Program-made: the position numbers and the translations under genes
NCBI GenBank assembly: GCA_001749745.1
Contig: JWTM01000424.1
Location: forward strand, 496,001-560,000
Reading direction: 5' to 3'
Length of the DNA: 64,000 bases
From: Candidatus Marispirochaeta associata
GTDB taxonomy: Bacteria; Spirochaetota; Spirochaetia; JC444; Marispirochaetaceae
Shown: one piece after another, positions 1-9,689 of the stretch
Position numbering within the stretch: the stretch's first letter is position 1
How the letters are laid out: every line of letters starts with the position of its first letter
Notes under the pieces: generated by a model
Told to the model about the DNA's origin: nothing
The model's database searches: none
What the model saw: the letters and a program-made list of their open reading frames with translations, nothing else

Positions 1-834
1 TGCTCCGATCCCTTCGAGTTCGGGCAAATTGCCGCCGTCAACTCCTTAAGCGACGTCTACGCCATGGGCGGCAGGCCCCTGACGGCCCTCAATATCCTCC
101 TGTTTCCGTCGGATAGAATCGATTCCGGGGTAATGCGTCAGATCCTTTTGGGGGGAGCGGAGACGGTCAAAAAGGCCGGAGCCGTCTTGAGCGGCGGACA
201 TACCCTGGACGATTATCCGCCCAAGTACGGCCTCGCCGTAACGGGAGTTGTTCATCCCGACCGCATTATCCGCAACAGCTCCGCCCGTCCGGGAGAGGTT
301 TTGATCCTGACCAAGGCCCTGGGAACGGGAGTGCTCGTAGCCGGTCATCGCCTAGGCGAGGCCCGGGAGGAGGATTATCGCTCCGCCTTGGAGAGCATGA
401 AGCTCCTGAACCGGGAGGCGGCGGAACTGATGCAGCGCTACGGCGTTCGGGCCGCCACCGATGTTACCGGTTTCTCCCTATTGGGGCATGCGCTGGAGAT
501 GGCCCAGGGCAGCGATCTACAGCTGATAATCGAGAGCCGGCAGCTGCCCCAGCTTTCGGGGGCGTATGAACTCCTGGAGGCCGGTTGTATCCCCGGCGCG
601 GCTTTCCGTAATCTGCGCTATACCGAGGAGCGGGTGGATTTCTCCCCGGGGCTGGATTACAATCTGAAGATGCTGGCCGCCGACGCCCAGACCTCCGGCG
701 GGATTCTCCTCTCCGCGCCGGCCGAGAAGGCCGAGGAGCTTTTGGCTGAGTTAAAAAAAGTCTATCCGGCCAGTGTGAGTATCGGCGAAACGAAGGCGAA
801 GGGGACGGCGGAGCCCTATCTCAGCTTGCTTTAG
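1..834 (+). CDS. selD: Selenide, water dikinase (selenophosphate synthase), 5'-truncated by the window edge
   Basis: Makes selenophosphate from selenide and ATP for selenocysteine and selenouridine synthesis. The reading frame is open from base 1 and gives 277 codons, against about 345 residues for a full SelD, so roughly 70 N-terminal residues lie outside, including the catalytic Cys/Sec loop; whether the enzyme carries Cys or Sec cannot be seen here. Visible family marks are the AIRS-type core 'ALSDVYAMGG'-like motif (here NSLSDVYAMGGRPLTALN), GGHTLDD, the ATDVTGFSLLGH motif of the C-terminal AIRS domain, and AADAQTSGGILLS near the end. The next gene starts 23 bp later on the same strand and may be co-transcribed. 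Confidence 0.95.
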   Translation, partial: CSDPFEFGQIAAVNSLSDVYAMGGRPLTALNILLFPSDRIDSGVMRQILLGGAETVKKAGAVLSGGHTLDDYPPKYGLAVTGVVHPDRIIRNSSARPGEVLILTKALGTGVLVAGHRLGEAREEDYRSALESMKLLNREAAELMQRYGVRAATDVTGFSLLGHALEMAQGSDLQLIIESRQLPQLSGAYELLEAGCIPGAAFRNLRYTEERVDFSPGLDYNLKMLAADAQTSGGILLSAPAEKAEELLAELKKVYPASVSIGETKAKGTAEPYLSLL

Positions 835-856
835 GTTCAGACAGTAGGGAGGCAGG

Positions 857-3712
857 ATGGCGTTATTGGGATTATTCGGAATCGGACTGCTCTTGGCCGT
901 CGTCGTCGGCGGAGTTTTCGGCCTGATCAATGCCTCCCTACCCCAGAAGGTAAAGGCCCTCCGGCATGAGGTGGACGAACTCCGCGAACGCATCCGGCTC
1001 CTCGAGGGCGGGGAACCCCGGGAGGCCGCCGCTAAGCCGCAACCGCAGGCCGATGTGCTCCCTAAACCGCAGGCTGCCGCCGCCTCGCCCGCGTCGTCCG
1101 CGGCAGCTCCCGCTCCCAAGAAAACCAAACCACCTCGCAAGGGTGAGTTCCTCCGCAACGCCGAAGGGCGTTTCGCCTCCTACTGGACCGGCATTCTCGG
1201 GGTGCTGGCCATGGTGGCGGGATTCAGTTTCCTGGCGGTGCTCACCGCCTTGCGCCTGGCCGAGTTTCCCCGCTTCTTGCTCCTCTGTCTGGTTTCGGGC
1301 CTCTTTTGGGGAGCCGCCTACGTCGTCAAGCGGCGTTCGGGGAGCGACCTCTTCGCCGCCTGGTTCCGGTCGGCCGCCGGGGCGCTCTTTCTCTTTGCCT
1401 GCGTCGGTTCGTCGGCGATTCCGTGGCTTGCCTGGGTGCAGTCGGCCCCTCAGGGCTATGCGCTCCTCGGCTTGGGCCTGGCCTTGAACCTCTTTTTTGC
1501 GCTCCGCGGACCCTATCAGCTCTTCACCGCCTTTCATGGACTGATCAGTCTCACCGCATTGGCCGTCGCGCCCCCGACCGCCACGGCGCTGATCGCGGCG
1601 ACTCTGGTCGCGGCTTTGAGCACCCTGCCGAGTCTGAAGCGTCCCTGGGATCTTCAGCTCCTGGTGAGCGAGACCGCCTTCTTCGCCTTTATCCTGGGCT
1701 GGGTCTTGCGGCTCTCCGATCCGGGGATAGCCTACGAGGCGATGGCCCTCGCCGGTCTGGTCGCCGGACTCTCTCCGGTGCTGGCGGCTCCCTATTTCCG
1801 CCGCGAACTCCCGACGGGGGGGCTCAAGTTAGCCGCCCGGGGAGCGGCCTGGATCTTCATCGCCCTAGGCACTGCCGCTTTCGGGCGCTCCTTCCGGGGT
1901 GTCTCCCTGATCTTCCTGCTCCAGGCCTTGCTGGCCTACCTTCCGGCCCGCTTCAGCCGGGGACTCTCGGTCAAGGTTCGCGGTATCGATCTCTTTGCCG
2001 GACTCTTCCTGGCGCTTATCGCCGCCTTCGGCCTGTTAAGGCTCGAGTTCGACCTTTCGGCGGCCCTCTTCGCCGCAGTGCTGGTATCCCTCTTGAGTGC
2101 CGCGGATCTCCGTCATGAACGAGCGCTGGGCATTGCCGCCCTCTCGTCGGCGCTTATCTTTACGACCCTGCTGACGGCTACGGTACTGTTCCGCGTGCTC
2201 TTCCGGCTCGATCTGCCGCTCTTCGGGGGCGGTGAGGACGCGGCGCTCACTATCTTTCTGCTCATCGTTAGTGCCGTCTACCTTGCGGGGGCCTGGCGTT
2301 TTCTGCCCGATTCCGGACCGGGGGCGCTCCTGGTCTCATTGAGCCTGGGCGTGGCTCTGCTGGGGCTCTATGCAGCGCCCGGCATGATTCAAGGATACCC
2401 TGCCTGGCTACGATTCGGCGGAGGAATCCTCTCCCCCTTTGTGTTGTCGGCACTCTTCCTCCAACACAGGGAGCAGCTGCGCTTTGTACCGTACCTCTCT
2501 TTCGTGACTATGCTGCTGATTCACGGGGCCTCTCTGGCCGGCGCCGATCTGATTAGTGAAGCGACCATCGCCGCGCGCAGCGGACATGCGTTCTTGCTGC
2601 TCTTCTATACCCTTCTCGGGCTCTTCTCCTCCGTACGCGTACGAAAAGCGGATGCCACTAAGCCGGGGCCGCCCTATTGGCCGGGAATGTTCATTGCGGT
2701 TTTCGATGCAGCCCTGCTGCTCTTCATCCTGACCGAAGGCTTCGATCCCTGGGCGCCCCTCTTCAGCTGGACGCTGTTGGGAGCGGCACTCTACTTTTTG
2801 CATCGACTACTCAAAGGCTTGAGGCCGGGGATCGCGAAATCCCTGACGGCGGCGTCCTCGCTGCTGCTTGGCATTACCGCTCTTCTTACCGTCTTCGCCG
2901 CAGCCGAGGGGGAGCTCGAGGTCGACTGGTATATCCGAACGCTTCTCTACCTGATAGAGGCGGGCGTGCTGCTTCTCTGGGCAATCAGGAGGCGCTCGGG
3001 GGTCGGAGCTGCCCGCATGCCGCTCCTCCTGACGGCCTGGCTCTTTAGCGCGGCCATAGTTATCGCGGAGATCGGTTGGGAGTATGCGGCCCTGGTGTTG
3101 CTGGTGGCGGCGGTGCTGATGCAGCTCGGCTCAGTGAGGGTGTCTCCGGTAATGCGGCCCAGCCTGCCCCTCTCGGCACCCCTCTTCTGGGCGGGGCTTC
3201 TGTTGCTGCCGCTGGTGGCCCTCGATTACGACTCCTTCAGGATCGCTTCCTTCTCCGCCGACTGGTGGCGGGCCCTCTTCTCCGGTCTGGCCGCCGCCGC
3301 CTATATAGCAGCCGCCTCCCTTGCGCGATCCGCGTGGCAGGCTACGGTTCCGGAGGACGGGAAGGGGACGGAGGTCCTACGGAGCTTCATCGGCCGCTAC
3401 CGTCACCGAGCGCTCTTTCTGCCCTTCTTTGTTGTCTTGGTGATCTTCTTCTTGCTGAGCGCCACCGGACCGGTCTTGACCACCCTCCTGATAATCGAGA
3501 GTTTCGTGATCTTCTCCATGGGGATCCTGCTGGGTGAGGTCAGTTTTCGTCCCTTCGCCTACGCCCTGCTCCTTTTTAGTCTGGTTCGGCTGATCCTCTT
3601 CGACATGGCCGCGGCGGATACCCTGGAGCGGGCGCTGGTCTTCATCATCGCCGGGGCGGTACTGTTGGGGATGAACTGGATGTATAACCGCTTTACCGCG
3701 AAAGACGGATAA
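857..3712 (+). CDS. DUF2339-family polytopic membrane protein (951 aa)
   Basis: Function unknown. The protein begins with one membrane segment (about residues 1-25), a short charged coiled coil (about 30-52), an Ala/Pro/Lys-rich linker, and then a very long hydrophobic region with on the order of two dozen membrane helices to the C-terminus. That order (TM, coiled coil, linker, many TMs) and the length are typical of DUF2339 proteins, thought to sit in the cell envelope. The ATG is preceded by a good Shine-Dalgarno (GGGAGGCAGG). Its last 20 bp overlap the convergent alpha-galactosidase gene. Conclusion is family level only. Confidence 0.8.
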   Translation: MALLGLFGIGLLLAVVVGGVFGLINASLPQKVKALRHEVDELRERIRLLEGGEPREAAAKPQPQADVLPKPQAAAASPASSAAAPAPKKTKPPRKGEFLRNAEGRFASYWTGILGVLAMVAGFSFLAVLTALRLAEFPRFLLLCLVSGLFWGAAYVVKRRSGSDLFAAWFRSAAGALFLFACVGSSAIPWLAWVQSAPQGYALLGLGLALNLFFALRGPYQLFTAFHGLISLTALAVAPPTATALIAATLVAALSTLPSLKRPWDLQLLVSETAFFAFILGWVLRLSDPGIAYEAMALAGLVAGLSPVLAAPYFRRELPTGGLKLAARGAAWIFIALGTAAFGRSFRGVSLIFLLQALLAYLPARFSRGLSVKVRGIDLFAGLFLALIAAFGLLRLEFDLSAALFAAVLVSLLSAADLRHERALGIAALSSALIFTTLLTATVLFRVLFRLDLPLFGGGEDAALTIFLLIVSAVYLAGAWRFLPDSGPGALLVSLSLGVALLGLYAAPGMIQGYPAWLRFGGGILSPFVLSALFLQHREQLRFVPYLSFVTMLLIHGASLAGADLISEATIAARSGHAFLLLFYTLLGLFSSVRVRKADATKPGPPYWPGMFIAVFDAALLLFILTEGFDPWAPLFSWTLLGAALYFLHRLLKGLRPGIAKSLTAASSLLLGITALLTVFAAAEGELEVDWYIRTLLYLIEAGVLLLWAIRRRSGVGAARMPLLLTAWLFSAAIVIAEIGWEYAALVLLVAAVLMQLGSVRVSPVMRPSLPLSAPLFWAGLLLLPLVALDYDSFRIASFSADWWRALFSGLAAAAYIAAASLARSAWQATVPEDGKGTEVLRSFIGRYRHRALFLPFFVVLVIFFLLSATGPVLTTLLIIESFVIFSMGILLGEVSFRPFAYALLLFSLVRLILFDMAAADTLERALVFIIAGAVLLGMNWMYNRFTAKDG

Positions 3713-5543
3713 TTTTGAAGCCCCGGGCCGGAAGCTCCAGATTGCGGGGCGCTTCCAAGGGATGATCCTCGGCGCCTTCGAAGGGACGATAGCTGGTAAA
3801 GGGTTCCAGAATCTCCCGGAAGCGGGCCAGCCGGAACTCTACGGTGACCTCCTGATCGTTCAGATTGAAGATCGCCAGATATCCTCGACGGTTGAAGAGG
3901 GCATAGACCCCCCGGTCGTCGAACATCCTCAACGAGACGGTATCCTCGCCCCGGAGTTCGGCGGCCTCCTCCAGGCTCCGCTCCAGCAGCTCGAACTCTT
4001 CTTCTCCGTAGGCGCTTAGATCGTCGGATACGAAGAGGCTTCCCCCGGCGTAGAGGACCGCCGCTCGGTGGGTCTCCCGTTCGGTTTGGCTCAGCTCAGT
4101 ATTCTCTTTGCGGAGCATCAGGCAGTCCGGATCATTGTGCCAGAAGCGGCGGTTCATATGGCTCCGGAGCACGGTGTTACGAATGGTCCCCCGGGTCTCC
4201 AGGTTGCTGTCCGAGCGGAGCAGCCGATCGCGCCTGCTCTGTCCCCAGCGGGGAGCCACATCGCAGCTAATTCGGGCGGCGTCTACCGCGCCTAAAGCGG
4301 CGGTAATCGGCATGCCGCAGCCCATGAGCCGGGTTCCGGGCGCCGCCGCTTCACGAATACGCAACAATCCCTCCCGCAGTACCTCGAGCGGGTTCTTGCG
4401 CGGATCATATCGTTTCCCGGGCAGGGAGGCGGCATAGAGGAAATCGAGCTTCAGATACTCGTAGCCCCACTCCCGGCTTACAGTACGGAAGACCTGATCT
4501 AGATAGGCTTGCACCTCGGGATGGGTCAGGTCGAGGGCGAAGAAGCGTCCCTTCCAGGCGGGGTTGTAGCCGGCGACAACCGGTTTCCCTTTCGCGTTTC
4601 GCAGCACCCAGCCGGGTTTCTGAAAAGCCGTCGAGTTTTTAGCGACCAGAAAGGGGGCGAGCCAGAGCCCCGGGGTAAATCCCGCTTCCCGGATCTCGGC
4701 GGCGAGGCTCTGCATCTGTTCCTCAAAATGGGGGGCCGTTTCCGTCCAGTTCCCGATGGATCGCTGCCAGCCGTCGTCTATCTGGAAGATATCGAAGCCC
4801 AGCTTCCTCTCTTTAGCCACCGCCAGGTTCTTCCGCAGTGCCTCCGGAGTGATCTTGTTGAAGTAGTAGTACCAGGAGCACCAGCCTACCGGAGCCCCGG
4901 GTGCCGGATCGAAAGCATTGCTCGCAGCCGCGGCCTTACTCCACTCTTCGAGCAATAACTCCGCGCAGCCCGAGGATACTCCGCAGCTACCGGTTTCAAG
5001 GGTCTCGTCCTTATCGAAGCGGCGCATCAGAATCCAGCTCAGATCGAGCTTGGCGGGCTGGGTCATCGTCTCTAAGCGAAAGGAGAGGTTCTCATCGAAG
5101 GGGGCCTGTTGGGCCAGCATAAGACTCTCGCCGAGGCCGTCGTCTAGGATAAGAAAGGTCTCCGAGGTGTGTACGCCCGCCTTCCCGGTGGGAGGATTCC
5201 AGACCGCCTCCTGGTTGGCCACCACAAAATCGGCCCGGGGGCGTTGCTGGAGGTTGTCGTGATCGACGACGTCGCAATAGCTCCAGGACTGAAACCCCTC
5301 TTTGCGGACGCTTATCGGTCTCAGGGTCCCCTCGATTCGGCCGTGAAGGGATATCTCTTCGATATGGAGCGGGCGTTTTGCTTCTAGTCGGAAGGAGTAG
5401 GCGGGCTTGTCGCCGATACGCTCCTCCCGGAAATCGAGCTTCAGGGCCTTGTTCTCCAAGGGCCAGCGCCCCTTCAGAGTCTCGATAGCTTTTCCGTACT
5501 CCTGTGCATAACGCACCGTGCAGCTTTCAGGTGTAAATCGCAT
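3693..5543 (-). CDS. Alpha-galactosidase, glycoside hydrolase family 36
   Basis: Predicted retaining alpha-galactosidase acting on raffinose- or melibiose-type galactosides; no signal peptide, so cytoplasmic. The 616-residue protein has the N-terminal beta-sandwich of GH36, then a TIM barrel with VGWCSWYYYF, FDIFQIDDGWQ, the nucleophile motif EYLKLDFLYA and the acid/base region ARISCDVAPRWG. The start was set at ATG 5543 because GGAGG lies 5 bp upstream; an in-frame TTG 12 bp earlier falls in that Shine-Dalgarno. It is a single gene; the nearest sugar carrier that would fit is the GPH-type symporter at 38351. Substrate within GH36 (stachyose synthase-like relatives exist) is not certain. Confidence 0.88.
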   Translation of the reverse strand: MRFTPESCTVRYAQEYGKAIETLKGRWPLENKALKLDFREERIGDKPAYSFRLEAKRPLHIEEISLHGRIEGTLRPISVRKEGFQSWSYCDVVDHDNLQQRPRADFVVANQEAVWNPPTGKAGVHTSETFLILDDGLGESLMLAQQAPFDENLSFRLETMTQPAKLDLSWILMRRFDKDETLETGSCGVSSGCAELLLEEWSKAAAASNAFDPAPGAPVGWCSWYYYFNKITPEALRKNLAVAKERKLGFDIFQIDDGWQRSIGNWTETAPHFEEQMQSLAAEIREAGFTPGLWLAPFLVAKNSTAFQKPGWVLRNAKGKPVVAGYNPAWKGRFFALDLTHPEVQAYLDQVFRTVSREWGYEYLKLDFLYAASLPGKRYDPRKNPLEVLREGLLRIREAAAPGTRLMGCGMPITAALGAVDAARISCDVAPRWGQSRRDRLLRSDSNLETRGTIRNTVLRSHMNRRFWHNDPDCLMLRKENTELSQTERETHRAAVLYAGGSLFVSDDLSAYGEEEFELLERSLEEAAELRGEDTVSLRMFDDRGVYALFNRRGYLAIFNLNDQEVTVEFRLARFREILEPFTSYRPFEGAEDHPLEAPRNLELPARGFKIIRLSR

Positions 5544-5640
5544 AGATGCCTCCAAATTGGGTGCGGCGGGTAGCTTAACCGCAATCTCCCGTCTCTGCCA
5601 ATCCCTAGTAAGTAAAATGCAACGAACTGCACAGAATTAT

Positions 5641-5669
5641 TTGCTATCCGATCGGGCGTTCACTATACT
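5641..5669 (+). promoter_or_regulatory. Sigma-70-type promoter of the periplasmic-binding kinase
   Basis: TTGCTA (5641-5646), a 17-bp spacer and TATACT (5664-5669), ending 17 bp before the ATG at 5687. Confidence 0.6.
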
Positions 5670-5686
5670 CAGGTTTGCGGGAATAC

Positions 5687-7795
5687 ATGAAAAACGGTAG
5701 AACGACATCTTTCCGGAAGAGTTCCAGGTTTATCGGACCGCTCTTTATACTCCTCCTCTTCACCTTGGTCGAGCTCTATTCCCAGGAAGCCGTCCCGGAC
5801 GACCGGCGTATCATCGTCGGCACCGAACTCGATTATCCCCCCTACTCATTCCTCGACGAGAAGGGTAATCCCGCGGGATTCAATGTCGATCTTACCCGGG
5901 CAGTAGAGGAGGCGACGGGCCTGCAGATCGAGATTCGCATCGCGCCCTGGGCGGAGATCCGTACGGCTCTGGAGTCGGGAGAGATCGATGCGATTGCCGG
6001 AATGTTCTACTCCAGAGAGCGGGACAAGCTGGTCGATTTCAGCCAATCCTATGCCGTCGTTCATCAGACCTTTTTCAAACGGGCGGGAGAGGCGGATATA
6101 GATGATCTTGAGGATCTTAGTGATGCATCGATAGTCGTCATGAACGGGGATATTATGGACGATTATCTTCGCGAACGGGGGCTTGAAGAGAATCTGATTC
6201 GGGCGAACACCCTCTCCGATGCGATTCAGGCCCTCGCGTCCGGTCATGGCGATTACCTGGCGGCCGCCCGCCTGCCGGCGCTCTATTACATCGAGAAAGA
6301 TAGGATCGAAGGCCTCGAACCGGCTTCCTTCTCGCTGCACGGTTCGGAATACTGCTTTGCAGTGAACGAGGGCGATCGGGCGCTACTGAACGAGTTCAGC
6401 GAGGGGCTCGAAATCCTTAACCGCCGCGGCGAGTTCCGCCGCCTGCAGCAACGCTGGCTTCGCGGGGTCGCTCCGTCGAGGATCACGACCCAAGAGTTGT
6501 TCCGCTACTTTGCCCTTGTGCTCGTTCCAACACTTTTAATCTTCTTGATTCTGTTCCTCTGGGGAAACCTTATGCGACGCGAGGTCCGCCGCAGAACGGC
6601 AGATCTGAGTTCGGAGAATGAGCTGCGCCGCAGTACCGAGGAGCACTTGAGTCAGGTAAACCGAATTCTCGAGGCGGTCCGCCGGGTAAACCAGCGTATA
6701 GTCAGAGCCGAAGATATCGACCGGACGCTGGATGAAATCTGCCGCATTCTGGTGCAGACCCGGGGGTATCATAATGCATGGATCGCCCTGTTCGATCGGG
6801 ACGGCACCTTTCAAAGTGCCCATCAATCGGATTCTGGAACCGAGTTTGAACAACTTCAGATGCGTCTTGAGGGCGGGGATCTGCCCCGGTGTGTACGCAT
6901 CGTACTGGAGAACAAGCAAATACTCGGTACCGAAACCCCTGCCGATCAGTGCGAGAGCTGCCCGATGATCCCGCTCTATCGGGACCGCAGTGCACTGACT
7001 GTGCCACTCTGCTTAAAGGATTTCTGTTTCGGTGTATTATCCGTCTCCATTCCGGTGCGTTTCTTCCAGGATAGTGAGGAGGCCCAGCTCTTGAGTGAGA
7101 TAGGCGCCGATATCGCCTACGCCCTGCATGATCATCAGATCCGGCGTTCCCTCGAGGCGGCGCTGGATGAGAAGAATGTTCTGATCCGGGAGCTCTACCA
7201 CCGCACCAAGAACAATATGCAGGTAATCGCCTCGATGGTGGCCCTGAGAAGGTTCGCCATGGAGGATGATTCCCAGAGCGGGGTGCTCCAGGAGATCGAA
7301 GGGAAGATTCATTCCATGGCCCTGGTACACCAGCGTCTCTATCTGGCCAAGGATCTCTCCCGGCTCGATCTGAAGAGCTACATCGAAGAATTGGCCGAAC
7401 TCGTCCACACCACCTTCGAAGAGCAAAGCAAACACATCGAGTTCGACTTCGATCTTGAGCCGGCGGACGGGCTCATCGATACGGCGGTGCCCTTGGGGCT
7501 CGTTATCAACGAACTTTTGATCAATGCTATCAAACACGCCTTCCCGGAGAGGGAGACCGGACGAATCCTGATTCGTCTTGCCAAGATCGGCGAAGGTACG
7601 CTACGCCTGAGTCTGGAGGACGACGGGATCGGACTCCCTCAAGGATTTGAGCCGGAACGGGCCGAGAGTCTCGGTCTTCAGACCGTGTACAATATCGTTA
7701 CCAACCAACTGAACGGCAGTCTTACGGTGCGCTCCAACGGGGGCACTCACTGGGACCTGACGGTGGGTGATGTGGGCTATAAGGAGCGAGTATAG
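5687..7795 (+). CDS. Sensor histidine kinase with periplasmic solute-binding (SBP_bac_3), GAF and HisKA_2/HATPase domains
   Basis: Membrane sensor of 702 residues. A signal anchor (about 12-32) is followed by an amino-acid-binding-type SBP_bac_3 domain (about 40-265, beginning RIIVGTELDYPPYSF), a membrane segment (about 275-297), a GAF domain (about 340-480) and a HisKA_2-type dimerisation box with the phospho-acceptor in ELYHRTKNNMQVIASM, then an HATPase with N-box NELLINAIKHAF and G-box DDGIGLPQG. HisKA_2 kinases usually signal to stand-alone receivers or general-stress outputs. ATG 5687 was chosen over a TTG at 5675 because the promoter lies just upstream. The receiver gene follows with no gap (TAG-ATG), so the two are very likely partners. 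The ligand is unknown. Confidence 0.88.
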   Translation: MKNGRTTSFRKSSRFIGPLFILLLFTLVELYSQEAVPDDRRIIVGTELDYPPYSFLDEKGNPAGFNVDLTRAVEEATGLQIEIRIAPWAEIRTALESGEIDAIAGMFYSRERDKLVDFSQSYAVVHQTFFKRAGEADIDDLEDLSDASIVVMNGDIMDDYLRERGLEENLIRANTLSDAIQALASGHGDYLAAARLPALYYIEKDRIEGLEPASFSLHGSEYCFAVNEGDRALLNEFSEGLEILNRRGEFRRLQQRWLRGVAPSRITTQELFRYFALVLVPTLLIFLILFLWGNLMRREVRRRTADLSSENELRRSTEEHLSQVNRILEAVRRVNQRIVRAEDIDRTLDEICRILVQTRGYHNAWIALFDRDGTFQSAHQSDSGTEFEQLQMRLEGGDLPRCVRIVLENKQILGTETPADQCESCPMIPLYRDRSALTVPLCLKDFCFGVLSVSIPVRFFQDSEEAQLLSEIGADIAYALHDHQIRRSLEAALDEKNVLIRELYHRTKNNMQVIASMVALRRFAMEDDSQSGVLQEIEGKIHSMALVHQRLYLAKDLSRLDLKSYIEELAELVHTTFEEQSKHIEFDFDLEPADGLIDTAVPLGLVINELLINAIKHAFPERETGRILIRLAKIGEGTLRLSLEDDGIGLPQGFEPERAESLGLQTVYNIVTNQLNGSLTVRSNGGTHWDLTVGDVGYKERV

Positions 7796-8167
7796 ATGGG
7801 AGCAGTACCGACGGTACTCATTGCCGATGATGAAACGATTTTTGCCATGATGCTGACGAAGGGGCTCGAGCATCACGGGTTTACCGTTTGCGCCAGCGTC
7901 AGCTCGGGTGAGGCCGCGGTTCATGCCGCTAAGGAGCATTGCCCCGCATACATCCTGCTGGATATTCACCTGAACGGACGGAAAAACGGTTTTGAAACCG
8001 CCCGGGAGATCCGTCGATTCTGTACTGCTCCGGTGCTCTTTATTACCGGGTATCCTGAAGATTACGTGGAAGAGGAGGCCGGGAAGGTCGAAAATGCCCG
8101 GATTCTCTACAAACCCCTGAACGCCGCCCGGATAAGCGAGGTCTTAAAGGAGCTCGCGAAAGACTAA
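7796..8167 (+). CDS. Single-domain response regulator receiver
   Basis: CheY-like receiver of 123 residues with no output domain. The acidic pocket (D11, D12), phospho-acceptor D56 in YILLDIHLNG, the conserved Thr in FITGYPEDY and the Lys in ILYKPLNA are all present. The ATG follows directly on the stop codon of the kinase at 5687-7795, so translation is coupled and it is the probable phosphorylation partner. The HLNGRKNGFETA stretch after D56 resembles receivers paired with HisKA_2 kinases. How the signal is passed on is not shown by the sequence. Confidence 0.88.
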   Translation: MGAVPTVLIADDETIFAMMLTKGLEHHGFTVCASVSSGEAAVHAAKEHCPAYILLDIHLNGRKNGFETAREIRRFCTAPVLFITGYPEDYVEEEAGKVENARILYKPLNAARISEVLKELAKD

Positions 8168-8198
8168 GTCCCTCGATACTGGATAGAGCCTGTTTTAT

Positions 8199-8723
8199 AT
8201 GAAAGAATGGGCGCCTATGAGCAAGAAAGGACGAATCAGCTATATTCTAAGCAAGAAAGATAAGGGGCAGCTCTTCTTTTACGCCTACTATACCTATCCC
8301 GGGTGGGGGATTGTCCGCAGTCTGGCAGGCCCGATCGTGGCGGTGTTGGGGGCATTGCTGGCCAACGGCTCGGAAGGGGCCATGCGGATCATCGGCGGGG
8401 TTTTCGTGGGCTACGGCTTCTACTACTCCGCCAAACCGGCGCTTCATTTCTTCATGACCCGCAAGAAGCAGGTCGACAGCAAGGAGAGTCTGGAACTGAA
8501 CGATGAGACAGAGCTCCTCTCTATTCGGCGGAACAATCTCCTCACTGAGATCCCCTATGCAGATCTTGGAAAGCTCAAGAAGACCCCTTTCGGAAGGAGT
8601 CTCTCCTTTCGGATGGAAGGTCGAACCACGCGGATCTTCATCCCTCAGAACCGGATAGTAGAAGGAAAATATGAAGCCTTTATTCGGAAACTGGAATCGA
8701 TCCTCGGGGAGAACGGCGAGTAG
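8199..8723 (+). CDS. Small membrane protein with YcxB-like C-terminal region
   Basis: 174-residue protein with a basic N-terminus, two adjacent membrane segments (about residues 38-60 and 64-85) and a soluble C-terminal domain containing 'NNLLTEIPYADL..LKKTPFG' followed by 'RIFIPQNRI', which resembles the PH-like YcxB domain. No function is known to me for this family. A second ATG at 8217 is possible; neither start has a clear Shine-Dalgarno. It lies 31 bp after the receiver gene and could be the last gene of that operon. Confidence 0.6.
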   Translation: MKEWAPMSKKGRISYILSKKDKGQLFFYAYYTYPGWGIVRSLAGPIVAVLGALLANGSEGAMRIIGGVFVGYGFYYSAKPALHFFMTRKKQVDSKESLELNDETELLSIRRNNLLTEIPYADLGKLKKTPFGRSLSFRMEGRTTRIFIPQNRIVEGKYEAFIRKLESILGENGE

Positions 8724-8796
8724 ATCTGAAAATGTTTCAGGATTGTCAATAGACAGTAATTATGCCTAAGGGGTCTTATCAATATCCTCTAGGGGG

Positions 8797-9684
8797 CTAA
8801 GAGGCCACGCGATTACGACCCGCACGTTTCGCCTTGTACATCGCCTTGTCCGCCGCTTTGAGGAGATCCGCCGGCTTGTTTGTCGCGGGAGATGCCTCGG
8901 CGATTCCCAGACTCACCGTAACCTTGATGGGACGCTCGTCGCAGTTCAGGTGCATCGCTTCCACGTTAGCGCGGATCCTCTCCGCTACAAGCAGGGCGCC
9001 GTCCAGATCGGTGTCCGGTAAAACACAGCAGAACTCCTCTCCGCCGTACCGGGCTATCAGATCAGAGCCGCGAATGAGTATAGTTACCATGGCGGATACC
9101 TTCTCGAGTATCATGTCGCCGCAGCTGTGTCCGAAGGTGTCGTTGACGCCCTTAAAATGATCAAGATCAAGCATTATTAAACTCAGGGGTCTCTGATAAC
9201 GGTTGTAGCGTAGAATCTCTTCTTTGAGTCGCTGATCCAGGTATCGACGATTGTAGACCCTGGTTAGGGCGTCCATCAGGTTAATTTCACGAAGACTCTT
9301 CTCCAGATAGAGGCTTTCGGTGACGTCTATTACAGTAATGAGGACCTCATTGGCACCAGTCTCTTCGTTATATACCGGAGCGAGAGTACATTGCTGCTGC
9401 ATGTATTCGAATACCGATGCGTAGGCGCCGGAGAGCTTGCAGGGAAACAGATACTTATGCAGTCGTTGGGAGAAATAGATGGTATTCCCGAAGGTGATAA
9501 CCGATTTGACCCCACGGATAAAACTCTGGTTGTTTAGGTCCGGAAAGAACCTGAATACGCTTTTTCCAACGATCTCCTCTTGGCTAATTCCGCTGTGCAT
9601 TGCGAGCCAGTGGTTCCACTCCCGAACAGTATACTGTTTGTCGATAATGGCTATGCCGATATTTACAACGTCGAGTATCTGCAT
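8797..9684 (-). CDS. PAS-GGDEF diguanylate cyclase
   Basis: Predicted to make cyclic di-GMP from two GTP. An N-terminal PAS domain (about residues 1-120, start MQILDVVNIGIAIIDKQ) is joined to a GGDEF domain of usual length. The active-site motif is intact as RYGGEEF, and DLDHFKGVNDTFGH provides the metal and GTP contacts; no RxxD inhibitory site is obvious five residues before the motif. ATG 9684 was chosen because it follows the stop of the CheC-like gene by 5 bp; TTG or GTG starts further up would overlap that gene. It is the third gene of a CheY/CheC/GGDEF operon, linking a phospho-relay to c-di-GMP output. Confidence 0.88.
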   Translation of the reverse strand: MQILDVVNIGIAIIDKQYTVREWNHWLAMHSGISQEEIVGKSVFRFFPDLNNQSFIRGVKSVITFGNTIYFSQRLHKYLFPCKLSGAYASVFEYMQQQCTLAPVYNEETGANEVLITVIDVTESLYLEKSLREINLMDALTRVYNRRYLDQRLKEEILRYNRYQRPLSLIMLDLDHFKGVNDTFGHSCGDMILEKVSAMVTILIRGSDLIARYGGEEFCCVLPDTDLDGALLVAERIRANVEAMHLNCDERPIKVTVSLGIAEASPATNKPADLLKAADKAMYKAKRAGRNRVAS

Positions 9685-9689
9685 CTGAT

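Noticed and set aside
8726..8796. Terminator between the YcxB-like and GGDEF genes
   Set aside because: CTGAAA-ATG-TTTCAG is only a 6-bp AT-rich stem without a T run in either direction.
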